The notes under the pieces are model-generated. The model was not told the DNA's origin, did not search any database, and worked only from the letters and a program-made list of their open reading frames with translations. A DNA stretch of 38,576 nucleotides, taken from SYHX01 sp049317645 (GTDB lineage: Bacteria > Bacteroidota > Bacteroidia > UBA7662). This document shows positions 30,078 to 38,540 of the stretch, one piece after another (position 1 is the stretch's first letter; each line of letters begins with the position of its first letter). Made by a program: the position numbers and the translations under genes. The stretch covers positions 1 through 38,576 of the forward strand of contig JBMOHV010000010.1 of the NCBI GenBank assembly GCA_049317645.1. The letters are read 5' to 3'.

Positions 30078-32198
30078 ATGGCGCAGTGGACGAACGGTTA
30101 CCTAGCGGGTCGCACGGTGCGTTTATCGACGGCTTTGTTGATGGGCGTTTGGGTGGGGTCTTGGGGCTTCCCAGCACCTTGGTCAACCCTGGGCCTCATC
30201 GCGCAATCTCTTTGCCTCCTGGCTCTATGGCTATTGGGCCCCAGCAATCTAGCCCTGGCCTATCGCTGGCGAAAAATTCACGGGGCTTTGGCCTGGCTAG
30301 GATTGGCCCTTCAGGTGGCCGGTCAACAAGGGGCGACGCCCCCCATCTTGGCCACTGAATCAACCCTAAAGCCTCCAGCGCAGTCTTGTGTTCAGGGCGG
30401 CTTGCTGTTGGTGAGGGTCTACCGCAGGGAATCCGCCAACCGATACCGAGCCGCAATTGAATATGCGCTGGATGCACCCTCCCCGATAACGAGTGTCCGC
30501 CTGGAACCTCGCCGTTCCAAAGTCCTCTTGATCTTTTCTAAAAGCGCTGATGCACGGAATTCCATGGTAGCCTGCTCTGTAGGAGACCTGTGGCTGGTGC
30601 AGCAAGGCCGCGCCGGCGCCATTCCCGGACCCCGCCGGCCAGGTGATCCGGATTTGAGATCCTATTACCATAGCCAGGGCATCGAGACTCAAATTCAAGT
30701 TCCCCATCCAGACCTGGCCCATCCTTGGGACGAGCCCCCTGCTTGGCTACCGCAGGCACCGGCGGACCCTTGGGACCGAATGGCCCTTCTGTTTGGAGGA
30801 CTCCAAGAAAACTTAGCCCATCTCATGGAGAAGCGAATGAGGGACCCCATGAGTCGGGGTTTATCCCAGGCCCTGCTTTTGGGGTGGAAGGCCGGTTTGG
30901 ACCGAGGCACGAAGCTCGCCTTTCAGCAATCCGGCACCGTTCACTTATTGGCGGTGTCTGGTATGCATGTTTTGATGATCCATGGTTGGGTGCTCCTTTT
31001 GTTGGGTGGGGTCCATCGTCTAATTTGCCGACTTGGAATCAACAGGGCACCCCCTCCTTGGGTACGGCTTTGGGGGACCTCGCTGCCGGTCCTGGGCTAC
31101 TGTTTACTCACCGGAGGCGCCTCCTCGGCTTGGAGAGCGGGACTGGTTTTGACTTGGATGGAGGGGGCTCGAGCGATGGCCGGATCCCATAACGGGGGGC
31201 TCGCTCTCTTTCAAGCCGCCGCCTGCATGTTGGCCTTTGACCCTACCTGCTGGCAGGATCCCGGTTTCATTTTGAGTTTTGGAGCGGTCTCCGGCCTCCT
31301 GTGGCTCTACCGACCCTTGGCGGCTTTTTGGAGCCCATTCCTAACCAAAGGCCTACCCAGAACCATACTTTTAAGTTCATTATTAACAATTTGTGCTCAA
31401 TTGGTTACGACGCCTATAACGCTTTATTACTTTAAGCAATTCCCCCTCTACTTTTTGCCGGCCAACCTGGTGGTGGTCCCCTTATCGGGCCCGCTTTTGG
31501 CCCTGGCCCTGGTTTGGACCGCCCTAGGGGATCTACCATTCCTGGGATCGGTCGTTCAAGCCCTCGGAACCCTGCTTTTTGGGTTAGCCCATGGTGTTAC
31601 AGGTTTTTTTTCAGGCTTGCCTGGGGCTGTCTTGCATTTTCCGGGTTTTGAGGCCATAGATATGGCATGGTTCATGAGCCTCGTCCTTGCGATTATGTTC
31701 TTGGCCAACCGGGGCAGGCCCTGGGACCCTCATCGATGGCCATGGTGGCTCCTTCTCCCGGTTCTGGGGTGGCAAGTATCCTGCCAGCTGCGCCACTTCA
31801 AGGACAAATCCCAGCAAACATGGACCTATCAGCCCCCTGGCAAAGCAAGTGACCATCGCAGCAACCCATCCAAGCAGGTCTTGGCCTGGACCCATCGAAG
31901 TCCGGTGATTTTCCAGGCCGGCCTTTGGGAACCTTGGCGTTGGGAACCTCTCGCGAATCAGCCGGCTCACCGAACCCTCCTCGCTTACGGGCCTGTTCAA
32001 TTGAACGTCCATGAAAGGGTGGAACTCCTCGTTTTGCACCAAGGCGCCAGAGCCTCGTGGACCGAAGCTCTATCACCTGACGTGGTGATTTTGAGCGGTT
32101 TTCATCCGGAAAACCAACGCATTGAATTGTTGCAGCAATGCATGAAGGAGGGCATTCGCTGGGTTGATTTGTGCGTAGTCCGCCTACCCAGGCCCTAG
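30078..32198 (+). CDS. ComEC/Rec2-family membrane protein (competence channel-like)
   Basis: A 706-residue multi-pass protein. An N-terminal set of helices and a DUF4131-like soluble part (about 90-215) is followed by the competence domain with VHLLAVSGMHVLMI near residue 290 and ten or so hydrophobic helices. Family members form the channel for transforming DNA. No HxHxDH motif of the metallo-beta-lactamase domain is seen in the last 130 residues, so it is the short form. Whether this organism is competent cannot be judged; other com genes are not here. The ATG at 30078 is preferred to a TTG at 30069. The stop codon overlaps the promoter of the next gene. Confidence 0.88.
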   Translation: MAQWTNGYLAGRTVRLSTALLMGVWVGSWGFPAPWSTLGLIAQSLCLLALWLLGPSNLALAYRWRKIHGALAWLGLALQVAGQQGATPPILATESTLKPPAQSCVQGGLLLVRVYRRESANRYRAAIEYALDAPSPITSVRLEPRRSKVLLIFSKSADARNSMVACSVGDLWLVQQGRAGAIPGPRRPGDPDLRSYYHSQGIETQIQVPHPDLAHPWDEPPAWLPQAPADPWDRMALLFGGLQENLAHLMEKRMRDPMSRGLSQALLLGWKAGLDRGTKLAFQQSGTVHLLAVSGMHVLMIHGWVLLLLGGVHRLICRLGINRAPPPWVRLWGTSLPVLGYCLLTGGASSAWRAGLVLTWMEGARAMAGSHNGGLALFQAAACMLAFDPTCWQDPGFILSFGAVSGLLWLYRPLAAFWSPFLTKGLPRTILLSSLLTICAQLVTTPITLYYFKQFPLYFLPANLVVVPLSGPLLALALVWTALGDLPFLGSVVQALGTLLFGLAHGVTGFFSGLPGAVLHFPGFEAIDMAWFMSLVLAIMFLANRGRPWDPHRWPWWLLLPVLGWQVSCQLRHFKDKSQQTWTYQPPGKASDHRSNPSKQVLAWTHRSPVIFQAGLWEPWRWEPLANQPAHRTLLAYGPVQLNVHERVELLVLHQGARASWTEALSPDVVILSGFHPENQRIELLQQCMKEGIRWVDLCVVRLPRP

Positions 32199-32203
32199 AT
32201 TTG
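32196..32203 (+). promoter_or_regulatory. Enoyl-CoA hydratase gene promoter, -7 box TAGATTTG
   Basis: A perfect TAnnTTTG match ends 5 nt before the ATG at 32209. Its first three bases are the stop codon TAG of the comEC-like gene. A leaderless mRNA is predicted. A TTTG (32168-32171) lies 24 nt upstream. Confidence 0.5.
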
Positions 32204-32208
32204 TACCT

Positions 32209-32976
32209 ATGATCGAATACCAAATTCAAAACAGGGTGGCGACCATCACGCTGAACCGTCCCGACAAAAAAAACGCCTTGAATCCTGCCATGGTTCAGGC
32301 CTTGGACCAGGCGGTCAGCGATGCGATGGAGAACGATGAAATCCGTGCCTTGGTTCTGGCAGCGCGTGGCGATGTATTTAGCGCGGGTGCAGATTTGGAA
32401 TCGCTGCAGGCCATGCAATCCTGGACCGAAGAAGAGCAAAGACAAGACTCCCAGCGCCTGGCCAACCTCTACCAACGACTTTACAGCGGCCCCAAGCCCG
32501 TGATTGCCAGGGTGCAGGGGCATGCATTGGCCGGAGGTTGTGGCTTGGTATCGGTATGCGACTGGGTCTTTACCGTACCCGAAGCGCGATTTGCCTACAC
32601 CGAAGCGGCGATTGGGTTTGTACCTGCGATGGTATCCGTTTTTCTCTGCCGCAAAATGGGCGAAGGCCATGCCCGGCCCCTGCTCCTCAATGCAGCGCGC
32701 ATCACGGCGGCCCAGGCTCTGGACTACGGCTTGGTGTATCGCTTGGTGGAAAGGGATGCCTTGGAGACCACCGTGGATGAATTTGTTCAACAATTAATTC
32801 AGTTAAACTCGGGTAACTCATTGGCTTTAACGAAGAAATTGCTTGCTCAAAATGCCGGAAAGACCCTGGAGCAAGCGATGGAACAGGCCATCAACATCAA
32901 TGTGGAAGCCCGCCAAAGCGAACCCTGCCGTCAAGGTGTTGCGGCCTTTTTGAACAAGGAGTCCTTGCGCTGGTAA
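32209..32976 (+). CDS. Enoyl-CoA hydratase/isomerase (crotonase family)
   Basis: A 255-residue crotonase-fold enzyme acting on an acyl-CoA. The oxyanion-hole segment reads GDVFSAGADLESLQAM, and the second block is ALAGGCGLVSVCDWVF. The glutamate of YTEAAIGFVPA is at the place of one catalytic acid. C-terminal helices are typical. It could be a hydratase of fatty or amino-acid breakdown; PaaG-like and methylglutaconyl-CoA hydratase-like enzymes look similar, and sequence does not settle it. The SUF operon starts 66 nt downstream with its own promoter. Confidence 0.88.
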   Translation: MIEYQIQNRVATITLNRPDKKNALNPAMVQALDQAVSDAMENDEIRALVLAARGDVFSAGADLESLQAMQSWTEEEQRQDSQRLANLYQRLYSGPKPVIARVQGHALAGGCGLVSVCDWVFTVPEARFAYTEAAIGFVPAMVSVFLCRKMGEGHARPLLLNAARITAAQALDYGLVYRLVERDALETTVDEFVQQLIQLNSGNSLALTKKLLAQNAGKTLEQAMEQAININVEARQSEPCRQGVAAFLNKESLRW

Positions 32977-32981
32977 ACAAT

Positions 32982-32989
32982 TATCTTTG
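32982..32989 (+). promoter_or_regulatory. suf operon promoter, -7 box TATCTTTG
   Basis: An exact TATCTTTG lies 53 nt before the sufB ATG at 33043. A TTG (32965-32967) is 14 nt upstream, closer than normal. No IscR- or Fur-like palindrome was recognised in the leader. Confidence 0.6.
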
Positions 32990-33042
32990 CGGCTGTTTAG
33001 ACTTTGTCTAAACAAAAGCTTTCACCACCTTGTTACCCTCCT

Positions 33043-34500
33043 ATGGCCAACGATAACCATCCGGACGACGCCTTGCTCACCCGTTGGGCCGAGGACGACT
33101 ATGCTTTTGGTTTTGTTAGCGACATCGAACAGGACATCGACCCCAAAGGCCTGAACACCGATGTGGTTCGCCTGATTTCAGCCCGCAAGGAGGAACCGGA
33201 ATGGTTGCTGGAATGGCGGTTAAAGGCCTTTGAATATTGGCAAAAATTACCGCTCCCCCGCTGGGCCCACTTGGAAATTCCCCCCATCGACTTCCAGGAT
33301 ATTTCGTATTACGCCGCTCCCAAAGCTGGTAAAAAACTGGAATCCCTGGACGAATTGGACCCTGAAATCAAAGCGACCTACGACAAACTGGGCATTCCAC
33401 TCGAAGAACAATTGATATTGGCCGGAGTGGCGGTGGATGCTGTTTTGGACTCGGTATCGGTCGTCACCACCTACAAAGCCCGCTTGGCCGAACAGGGGAT
33501 TGTTTTTTGCTCCTTTAGCGAGGCCGTCAAAACCCATCCGGATTTGGTTCGAAAATCCTTGGGCAAAGTAGTTCCTTACACTGATAATTATTACGCAGCC
33601 CTTAATTCAGCGGTTTTTTCGGACGGATCCTTTGTGTATATCCCACGCGGTGTTCGTTGCCCCATGGAATTGAGCACCTATTTTCGGATCAACGCCGCGG
33701 GCACCGGGCAGTTTGAGCGCACCCTGATTGTGGCCGAAGAAGGCGCTTATGTTTCCTATTTGGAAGGTTGTACCGCCCCCAAAAGGGACGAGAACCAATT
33801 GCATGCCGCGGTGGTCGAATTGGTTGCCATGGACGATGCCGAAATCCGCTATGCCACCGTGCAGAACTGGTACCCCGGGGATGCCCAAGGGGTGGGCGGT
33901 ATATTCAATTTTGTTACCAAGCGGGGTCTTTGCAAAGGACGCCGATCCAAAATTTCCTGGACCCAGGTCGAAACGGGTTCGGCCATCACTTGGAAATACC
34001 CCAGCGTGGTCCTCCAGGGGGATGATAGTACCGGAGAATTTTACTCGGTGGCCCTGGCCGCCAAGGCCCAGCAAGCCGATACCGGAACCAAAATGATCCA
34101 TATAGGCCGCAACACCACAAGCCGCATTGTGAGCAAAGGCATCAGCGCCGGTCGCGGCCAAAACACCTACCGTGGTTTGGTCAAGGTCCGTGAAGGCGCG
34201 GTCAATGCCCGTAATTATTCCCAATGCGATTCCCTGCTCATGGGCGATCGTTGCGGAGCTCATACCTACCCCTACTTTGAAATCAACTGCCCGGATGCCC
34301 AGGTAGAACACGAGGCGACCACCTCCAAGATCGAGGAGGACCTCTTGTACTACTGCCAACAACGAGGGCTCCCCACCGAAGAAGCCATTGCTCTCATCGT
34401 CAACGGTTATGCCAAGGAGGTTTTGGATAAACTGCCCATGGAATTTGCTGTTGAAGCAAGAAAACTACTGGCCATATCCCTCGAGGGCAGCGTCGGATAA
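33043..34500 (+). CDS. sufB: Fe-S cluster assembly scaffold SufB
   Basis: A 485-residue scaffold on which Fe-S clusters are built, working with SufC and SufD. Family blocks are YYAAPKAGKKLESLDELDPE, KVVPYTDNYYAALNSAVFSD, YIPRGVRCPMELSTYFRIN, EEGAYVSYLEGCTAP, and the C-terminal region EHEATTSKIEEDLLYYCQQR with the cluster-related Glu/His. Length is normal. The open frame extends to 33004 through a TTG, but the ATG at 33043 gives the usual N-terminus. It is the first gene of sufB-sufC-sufD-sufS-sufET. Confidence 0.97.
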   Translation: MANDNHPDDALLTRWAEDDYAFGFVSDIEQDIDPKGLNTDVVRLISARKEEPEWLLEWRLKAFEYWQKLPLPRWAHLEIPPIDFQDISYYAAPKAGKKLESLDELDPEIKATYDKLGIPLEEQLILAGVAVDAVLDSVSVVTTYKARLAEQGIVFCSFSEAVKTHPDLVRKSLGKVVPYTDNYYAALNSAVFSDGSFVYIPRGVRCPMELSTYFRINAAGTGQFERTLIVAEEGAYVSYLEGCTAPKRDENQLHAAVVELVAMDDAEIRYATVQNWYPGDAQGVGGIFNFVTKRGLCKGRRSKISWTQVETGSAITWKYPSVVLQGDDSTGEFYSVALAAKAQQADTGTKMIHIGRNTTSRIVSKGISAGRGQNTYRGLVKVREGAVNARNYSQCDSLLMGDRCGAHTYPYFEINCPDAQVEHEATTSKIEEDLLYYCQQRGLPTEEAIALIVNGYAKEVLDKLPMEFAVEARKLLAISLEGSVG

Positions 34501-34522
34501 ATCCCATCCCCCCCCCTACGGC

Positions 34523-35299
34523 ATGACAACCAACCCCACTCCTTTGCTTCAAATCAAAAACCTCTTTGCTTCCATACAGGGACGCCTCATTTTGCAGGGC
34601 CTCGATCTGGAAATACCTGCCGGAGAAGTGCATGCCATTATGGGGCCCAACGGCTCAGGAAAATCAACGCTCTCCCATGTTTTGGCCGGTCGGCCCGGGT
34701 ACGATATCCAAGGAGAAGTTTACTTGGATGGACAGGATTTGCTGGCCTTGGAGCCCGAAGAGCGAGCCTGGCTGGGTGTTTTTTTGGCCTTTCAGTACCC
34801 CGTTGAAATTCCCGGGGTCAGCAATACCAATTTTATGCGCTCGGCGGTCAACAAGGTGCGGAGTATGCGGGGCTTGGACCCGCTGGAAGCCGGAGATTTT
34901 TTGAAAATGATGCGCCAAAAAGCGGCCCTGGTTCAGTTGGATGCCTCGTATCTGTCTCGTCCGGTGAACTTGGGATTCTCGGGCGGCGAAAAAAAACGCA
35001 ACGAAATTTTTCAATTGGCTATGCTGGAACCCCGTTTGGCGATTCTGGATGAAACCGACTCCGGCTTGGATATTGATGCCCTCCGGGTCGTTGCCGAAGG
35101 GGTGAACAGTTTGCGGAACGACCAAAATAGTTTTTTGATTATCACCCATTACCAGCGCCTGCTGGACTATATCCGACCCGATTATGTCCACGTTCTCATG
35201 GACGGCCGAATCGTTCGTAGCGGGGATTATACCTTGGCCTTGGAGCTGGAAGCCAAAGGCTACGATTGGTTGCGCAACGAAGTGAATGCCAACGCATGA
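34523..35299 (+). CDS. sufC: Fe-S cluster assembly ATPase SufC
   Basis: A 258-residue ABC-type ATPase that drives the SufBCD scaffold. Walker A is GPNGSGKST (41-49), the Q-loop is FLAFQYPVEIPGV, the signature is GFSGGEKKRNEI and Walker B runs LAILDETDSGLDID, with the SufC-typical Asp after Glu. The H-loop is IITHYQRLLDYI. The frame is open upstream to 34388 inside sufB; the ATG at 34523 lies 22 nt after the sufB stop. Its stop overlaps the sufD start (ATGA, 35296-35299). Confidence 0.97.
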   Translation: MTTNPTPLLQIKNLFASIQGRLILQGLDLEIPAGEVHAIMGPNGSGKSTLSHVLAGRPGYDIQGEVYLDGQDLLALEPEERAWLGVFLAFQYPVEIPGVSNTNFMRSAVNKVRSMRGLDPLEAGDFLKMMRQKAALVQLDASYLSRPVNLGFSGGEKKRNEIFQLAMLEPRLAILDETDSGLDIDALRVVAEGVNSLRNDQNSFLIITHYQRLLDYIRPDYVHVLMDGRIVRSGDYTLALELEAKGYDWLRNEVNANA

Positions 35300-36450
35300 G
35301 CCGGGAATCCAACGAAACCAGTTACGCTCAGTTTATTCTTAACGGCGGTTGGCCGGATTCGGACGTAGAGGCTTGGAAGTACACGGATTTGAAGACTTGG
35401 TTAGGGTCTGCGGAAGGTTTGGCCCAAGAAATCCCCAAAACGACCACCCCTTCCGCCACCGGGTATTCCTGGCCCTCGGACTTGCAGCCCTTGACCGGAC
35501 CTGCCTTGGATCTGTTGGGTTCAGACCCCTTCGGAGCGGCTTCTTGGTCCCTGCACCGAGATGGCCTGGACCTGGAATTACCAGCGGGCTGTCAACCATC
35601 GGAGCCCTTGTTGCTCTCTTGTTTGGAGAGACCAACGCTCGGCCTACACGGCTTTAATCACCGACTGCGTTTGGGCGCTGGGTCCAGGCTAAGGGTCCTG
35701 CAAGAGATCGCCCCACCCCAAAGCGGCCTTAACGAAGCAAACCAATTACCCTTGCCCCTGGCTTACTTGCTGACGCTGCAAGTGGAATTGGGCGCGGGTG
35801 CAGAATTGGAATTGATCCGCTGGATCCGTTCCGAAACCTCCACAGGCATCCTTTGTCAAACCGATGCGGTTCAGGCCGAGGGGAGCAAACTTCATGTTTA
35901 CACCGTTGCCCACGGTAGCGGACTCATTCGTAACAATATCCACGTTCAACAACAGGGCGATGATGCCTACACGGCTCTCTACGGCCTGACCCTGGCAACC
36001 GCCGGAGGACATGCCGACCAGTACAGTCGCATCCAACATGCAGCCCTGCGCGGCCAAAGCCATCAACACTACAAAGCCGTAGCAGCCCCTTCATCCTCCA
36101 CCGTTTTTAACGGTGTACTGCGTGTTGAGCAGGATGCCCAAGAAACCAACGCCTTCCAAAAAAGCAGCAACCTCATGCTGGATCAGCCCGGTTCGGGGCT
36201 ACCCAGCGGCAAGGTCTATGCCAAACCTGAATTGCAAATCTTGGCGGACAATGTCCGTTGTTCGCACGGAGCCACCATGGGGCGATTGCAAGAGGATGCC
36301 GTATTTTACCTTCGAAGCCGGGGGGTTCCCCAAGACGAAGCACGACGGATTCTGACGATGGCCTTTGCCCTGGAAATCGTGGACCTGGTTCCGGACGAAG
36401 TCTTACGCCAACAAATGCGAAACACCCTGGAGGCGTTGCCCTCCTTTTGA
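35296..36450 (+). CDS. sufD: Fe-S cluster assembly protein SufD
   Basis: A 384-residue partner of SufB in the SufBCD complex. The N-terminal WPDSDVEAWKYTDL segment is typical (the EAWKYT motif). The beta-helix core carries HGSGLIRNNIHVQQQGDDA, HYKAVAAPSSSTVFNGVLRV and KPELQILADNVRCSHGATMG, with the Cys and His used at the SufB interface. The last segment, YLRSRGVPQDEARRILTMAF, is family-typical. Length is a little below average but complete. It is coupled to sufC by ATGA. Confidence 0.95.
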   Translation: MSRESNETSYAQFILNGGWPDSDVEAWKYTDLKTWLGSAEGLAQEIPKTTTPSATGYSWPSDLQPLTGPALDLLGSDPFGAASWSLHRDGLDLELPAGCQPSEPLLLSCLERPTLGLHGFNHRLRLGAGSRLRVLQEIAPPQSGLNEANQLPLPLAYLLTLQVELGAGAELELIRWIRSETSTGILCQTDAVQAEGSKLHVYTVAHGSGLIRNNIHVQQQGDDAYTALYGLTLATAGGHADQYSRIQHAALRGQSHQHYKAVAAPSSSTVFNGVLRVEQDAQETNAFQKSSNLMLDQPGSGLPSGKVYAKPELQILADNVRCSHGATMGRLQEDAVFYLRSRGVPQDEARRILTMAFALEIVDLVPDEVLRQQMRNTLEALPSF

Positions 36451-36454
36451 AGCC

Positions 36455-37693
36455 ATGCAAACTCCCGATCCGCTGTTGATCGAACAACATGTCCGAAAGG
36501 ACTTTCCATCGCTGGAACTGCAGGTGCACGGGCGTCCGCTGGTCTACCTCGATAACGCCGCCAGCACTTTCAAGCCCCTCCCCGTATTGGACGCCGAGCG
36601 TTCTTTTTACATCGAAAAATACGCCAATGTCCACCGGGGGGTCCACCACCTCAGCCAGGAAGCGACCCGTTGTTACGAAGAGGCCCGCGCCAAGGTGGCG
36701 GCTTTTTTGGGTGCCCCCGAATCCGATAACATCGTATTTACCAAAGGCTGCACCGAAGCGATCAACTTGGTCGCCCAATCCTGGGGGCGTCGTCTGGAAC
36801 CCGGTGATGAGGTCTTGGTGACCGCCATGGAACACCACGCCAATTTGGTGCCTTGGCAAATGATATGTGCCCAGCAAGGTGCGATTCTGCGCATCGTACC
36901 GATCGATGAAAGGGGTCAAACGGATCTTGAAGCCTTGGAATCCATGTTGAATCCCCGCTCCAAGATGCTGGCTTTTTGTTCCATCAGCAATGTTCTGGGC
37001 AGCCACAATCCGGTTCAAACCATGATTCGCATGGCCAAAGCCGTTGGTTGCACCGTCTTGGTCGATGCCGCCCAAGCGGTGGCCCACGGCCCCATCCGAG
37101 TTGCGGAACTTGATGTTGATTTTTTGTGTTTTTCGGCGCATAAAATGTACGGCCCCACCGGTATCGGCATTCTTTACGGCCGTCGTGAACTCCTCCACAG
37201 CATGCCTCCCTGGCAAGGGGGCGGGGATATGATTCGCGAAGTAGATTATCAAGTGACCAGCTACGCCGAACCACCGTTGCGTTTTGAGGCAGGAACGCCC
37301 CCCATCGCGCAGGCGATTGGCTTAGGCGCTGCCGTTGATTACCTCCAATCATGGGGCTGGGAAATCATCATGGACCGAGAAAAAGCTCTTTACCAGCACC
37401 TTCAGGATGTCTTGGATTCCATTCCGGACCTACGCAAAATTGGAGAAGCCACGGATCGCAGTTCAGCGCAGAGTTTTTTGTTAGGCCAGGCCCACCCTTA
37501 CGATGTGGGTTTGCTTCTGGATAGCATGGGAATTGCCGTCCGAACCGGTCATCACTGCGCCCAACCCCTGATGAAACGATGGAACCTACCCGGTACGGTT
37601 CGGGCCTCGGTTTGCTTTTATAACACCTTTAACGAATTGGATTACCTGGGGCAATCCCTGCTCAAAACCCAACGCATGCTTGGCCATGGATAA
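36455..37693 (+). CDS. sufS: Cysteine desulfurase SufS
   Basis: A 412-residue PLP enzyme that takes sulfur from cysteine for Fe-S cluster assembly. The PLP-binding Lys is K230 in FSAHKMYGPTG, and the catalytic Cys is C368 in RTGHHCAQP. Other marks are YLDNAASTFKP at the start, ANVHRGVHHLSQEAT and TAMEHHANLVPWQ. Length is normal. The ATG at 36455 is 4 nt after the sufD stop. The end overlaps the next gene by 8 nt. A 359-residue opposite-strand open frame here is a shadow. Confidence 0.97.
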   Translation: MQTPDPLLIEQHVRKDFPSLELQVHGRPLVYLDNAASTFKPLPVLDAERSFYIEKYANVHRGVHHLSQEATRCYEEARAKVAAFLGAPESDNIVFTKGCTEAINLVAQSWGRRLEPGDEVLVTAMEHHANLVPWQMICAQQGAILRIVPIDERGQTDLEALESMLNPRSKMLAFCSISNVLGSHNPVQTMIRMAKAVGCTVLVDAAQAVAHGPIRVAELDVDFLCFSAHKMYGPTGIGILYGRRELLHSMPPWQGGGDMIREVDYQVTSYAEPPLRFEAGTPPIAQAIGLGAAVDYLQSWGWEIIMDREKALYQHLQDVLDSIPDLRKIGEATDRSSAQSFLLGQAHPYDVGLLLDSMGIAVRTGHHCAQPLMKRWNLPGTVRASVCFYNTFNELDYLGQSLLKTQRMLGHG

Positions 37694-38525
37694 AAACCAA
37701 TTGTCACCCCTCCGGGAGATTCCCCCATCGCCGGCTCTGTTGCAAGAACAACTCGCAGCGGACTTCGCCTTGCTCGAAAATTGGGAGGATCGATACCAGT
37801 ACTTATTGGAATTGGCCAAAGAATGCCCGCCCTTGGACGAGGCCTTCAAAAACGATGCTCTGCTGATCAAAGGTTGTCAATCCAGGGTCTGGTTGCGGGC
37901 CACTTCATCGCCCGATGGCCGCCTGGAATTTGCCGCCGATTCGGATGCTTTGTTAGTCAAAGGCATCATGACCCTTTTGCTCAAGGTATTTCAGCACCAG
38001 AAACCCACCGATATCCTGGGGACCACCTTTGACCTGCACCAAAAAACAGGCCTTCAGCACCACCTCTCTCCCAACCGGGCCAACGGTCTGGCCGGGATGT
38101 TGGACCGCATTCGGCAACTTGCCTTGTTGTACCGCCCTGTCGAAGGAATGGCGCCCGAAAAAAGCGTCAATCAAGCGCCTGCTTTGCCCGCTACCCCAAC
38201 CTCTGGCCAGGAACCGACCTTTGTCGAAACCCAGGACGCTGTTCTTAACATTATTCGTACCATTTACGACCCCGAAATACCGGTCAATATCTACGATCTA
38301 GGGTTGATCTATAACATCGAGGTCCGCAACGGCGGCCAGGTCAAAGTCACCATGACCCTGACCTCGCCCTCGTGCCCGGTGGCCGGTACCCTGCCTGGGG
38401 AAGTGGCGGATAAGATCCGTGGAGTTCACGGGGTGAGCGTTGTGGATGTTGAATTGACCTTTGATCCACCGTGGTCCCAGGACTTGATGAGCGAAGAAGC
38501 CAAGCTGGAATTGGGATTCCTCTAA
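37686..38525 (+). CDS. SufE-SufT fusion protein (sulfur acceptor plus DUF59/MIP18 domain)
   Basis: A 279-residue protein with two domains. Residues about 20-150 are SufE-like: the sulfur-accepting Cys64 sits in LLIKGCQSRVW, and RYQYLLELAKECPPL precedes it. A Pro/Ala/Thr-rich linker (about 155-178) follows. Residues about 180-279 are DUF59/SufT-like, with IYDPEIPVNIYDLGLIY and a conserved Cys230 in LTSPSCPVAG. SufE takes the persulfide from SufS; SufT-type domains take part in Fe-S maturation. In other Bacteroidota these are usually two adjacent genes, so the single frame is unusual. The ATG at 37686 overlaps the sufS stop by 8 nt. Confidence 0.88.
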   Translation: MDKNQLSPLREIPPSPALLQEQLAADFALLENWEDRYQYLLELAKECPPLDEAFKNDALLIKGCQSRVWLRATSSPDGRLEFAADSDALLVKGIMTLLLKVFQHQKPTDILGTTFDLHQKTGLQHHLSPNRANGLAGMLDRIRQLALLYRPVEGMAPEKSVNQAPALPATPTSGQEPTFVETQDAVLNIIRTIYDPEIPVNIYDLGLIYNIEVRNGGQVKVTMTLTSPSCPVAGTLPGEVADKIRGVHGVSVVDVELTFDPPWSQDLMSEEAKLELGFL

Positions 38526-38540
38526 GAGTCCCCGAATCTT

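Noticed and set aside
31798..32793. A 331-residue open frame on the minus strand across the comEC-like gene end and the enoyl-CoA hydratase gene
   Set aside because: It is antisense to two good genes and lacks any domain signature.
36173..37252. A 359-residue open frame on the minus strand opposite sufD and sufS
   Set aside because: It lies antisense to well-supported suf genes and has no recognisable motif.
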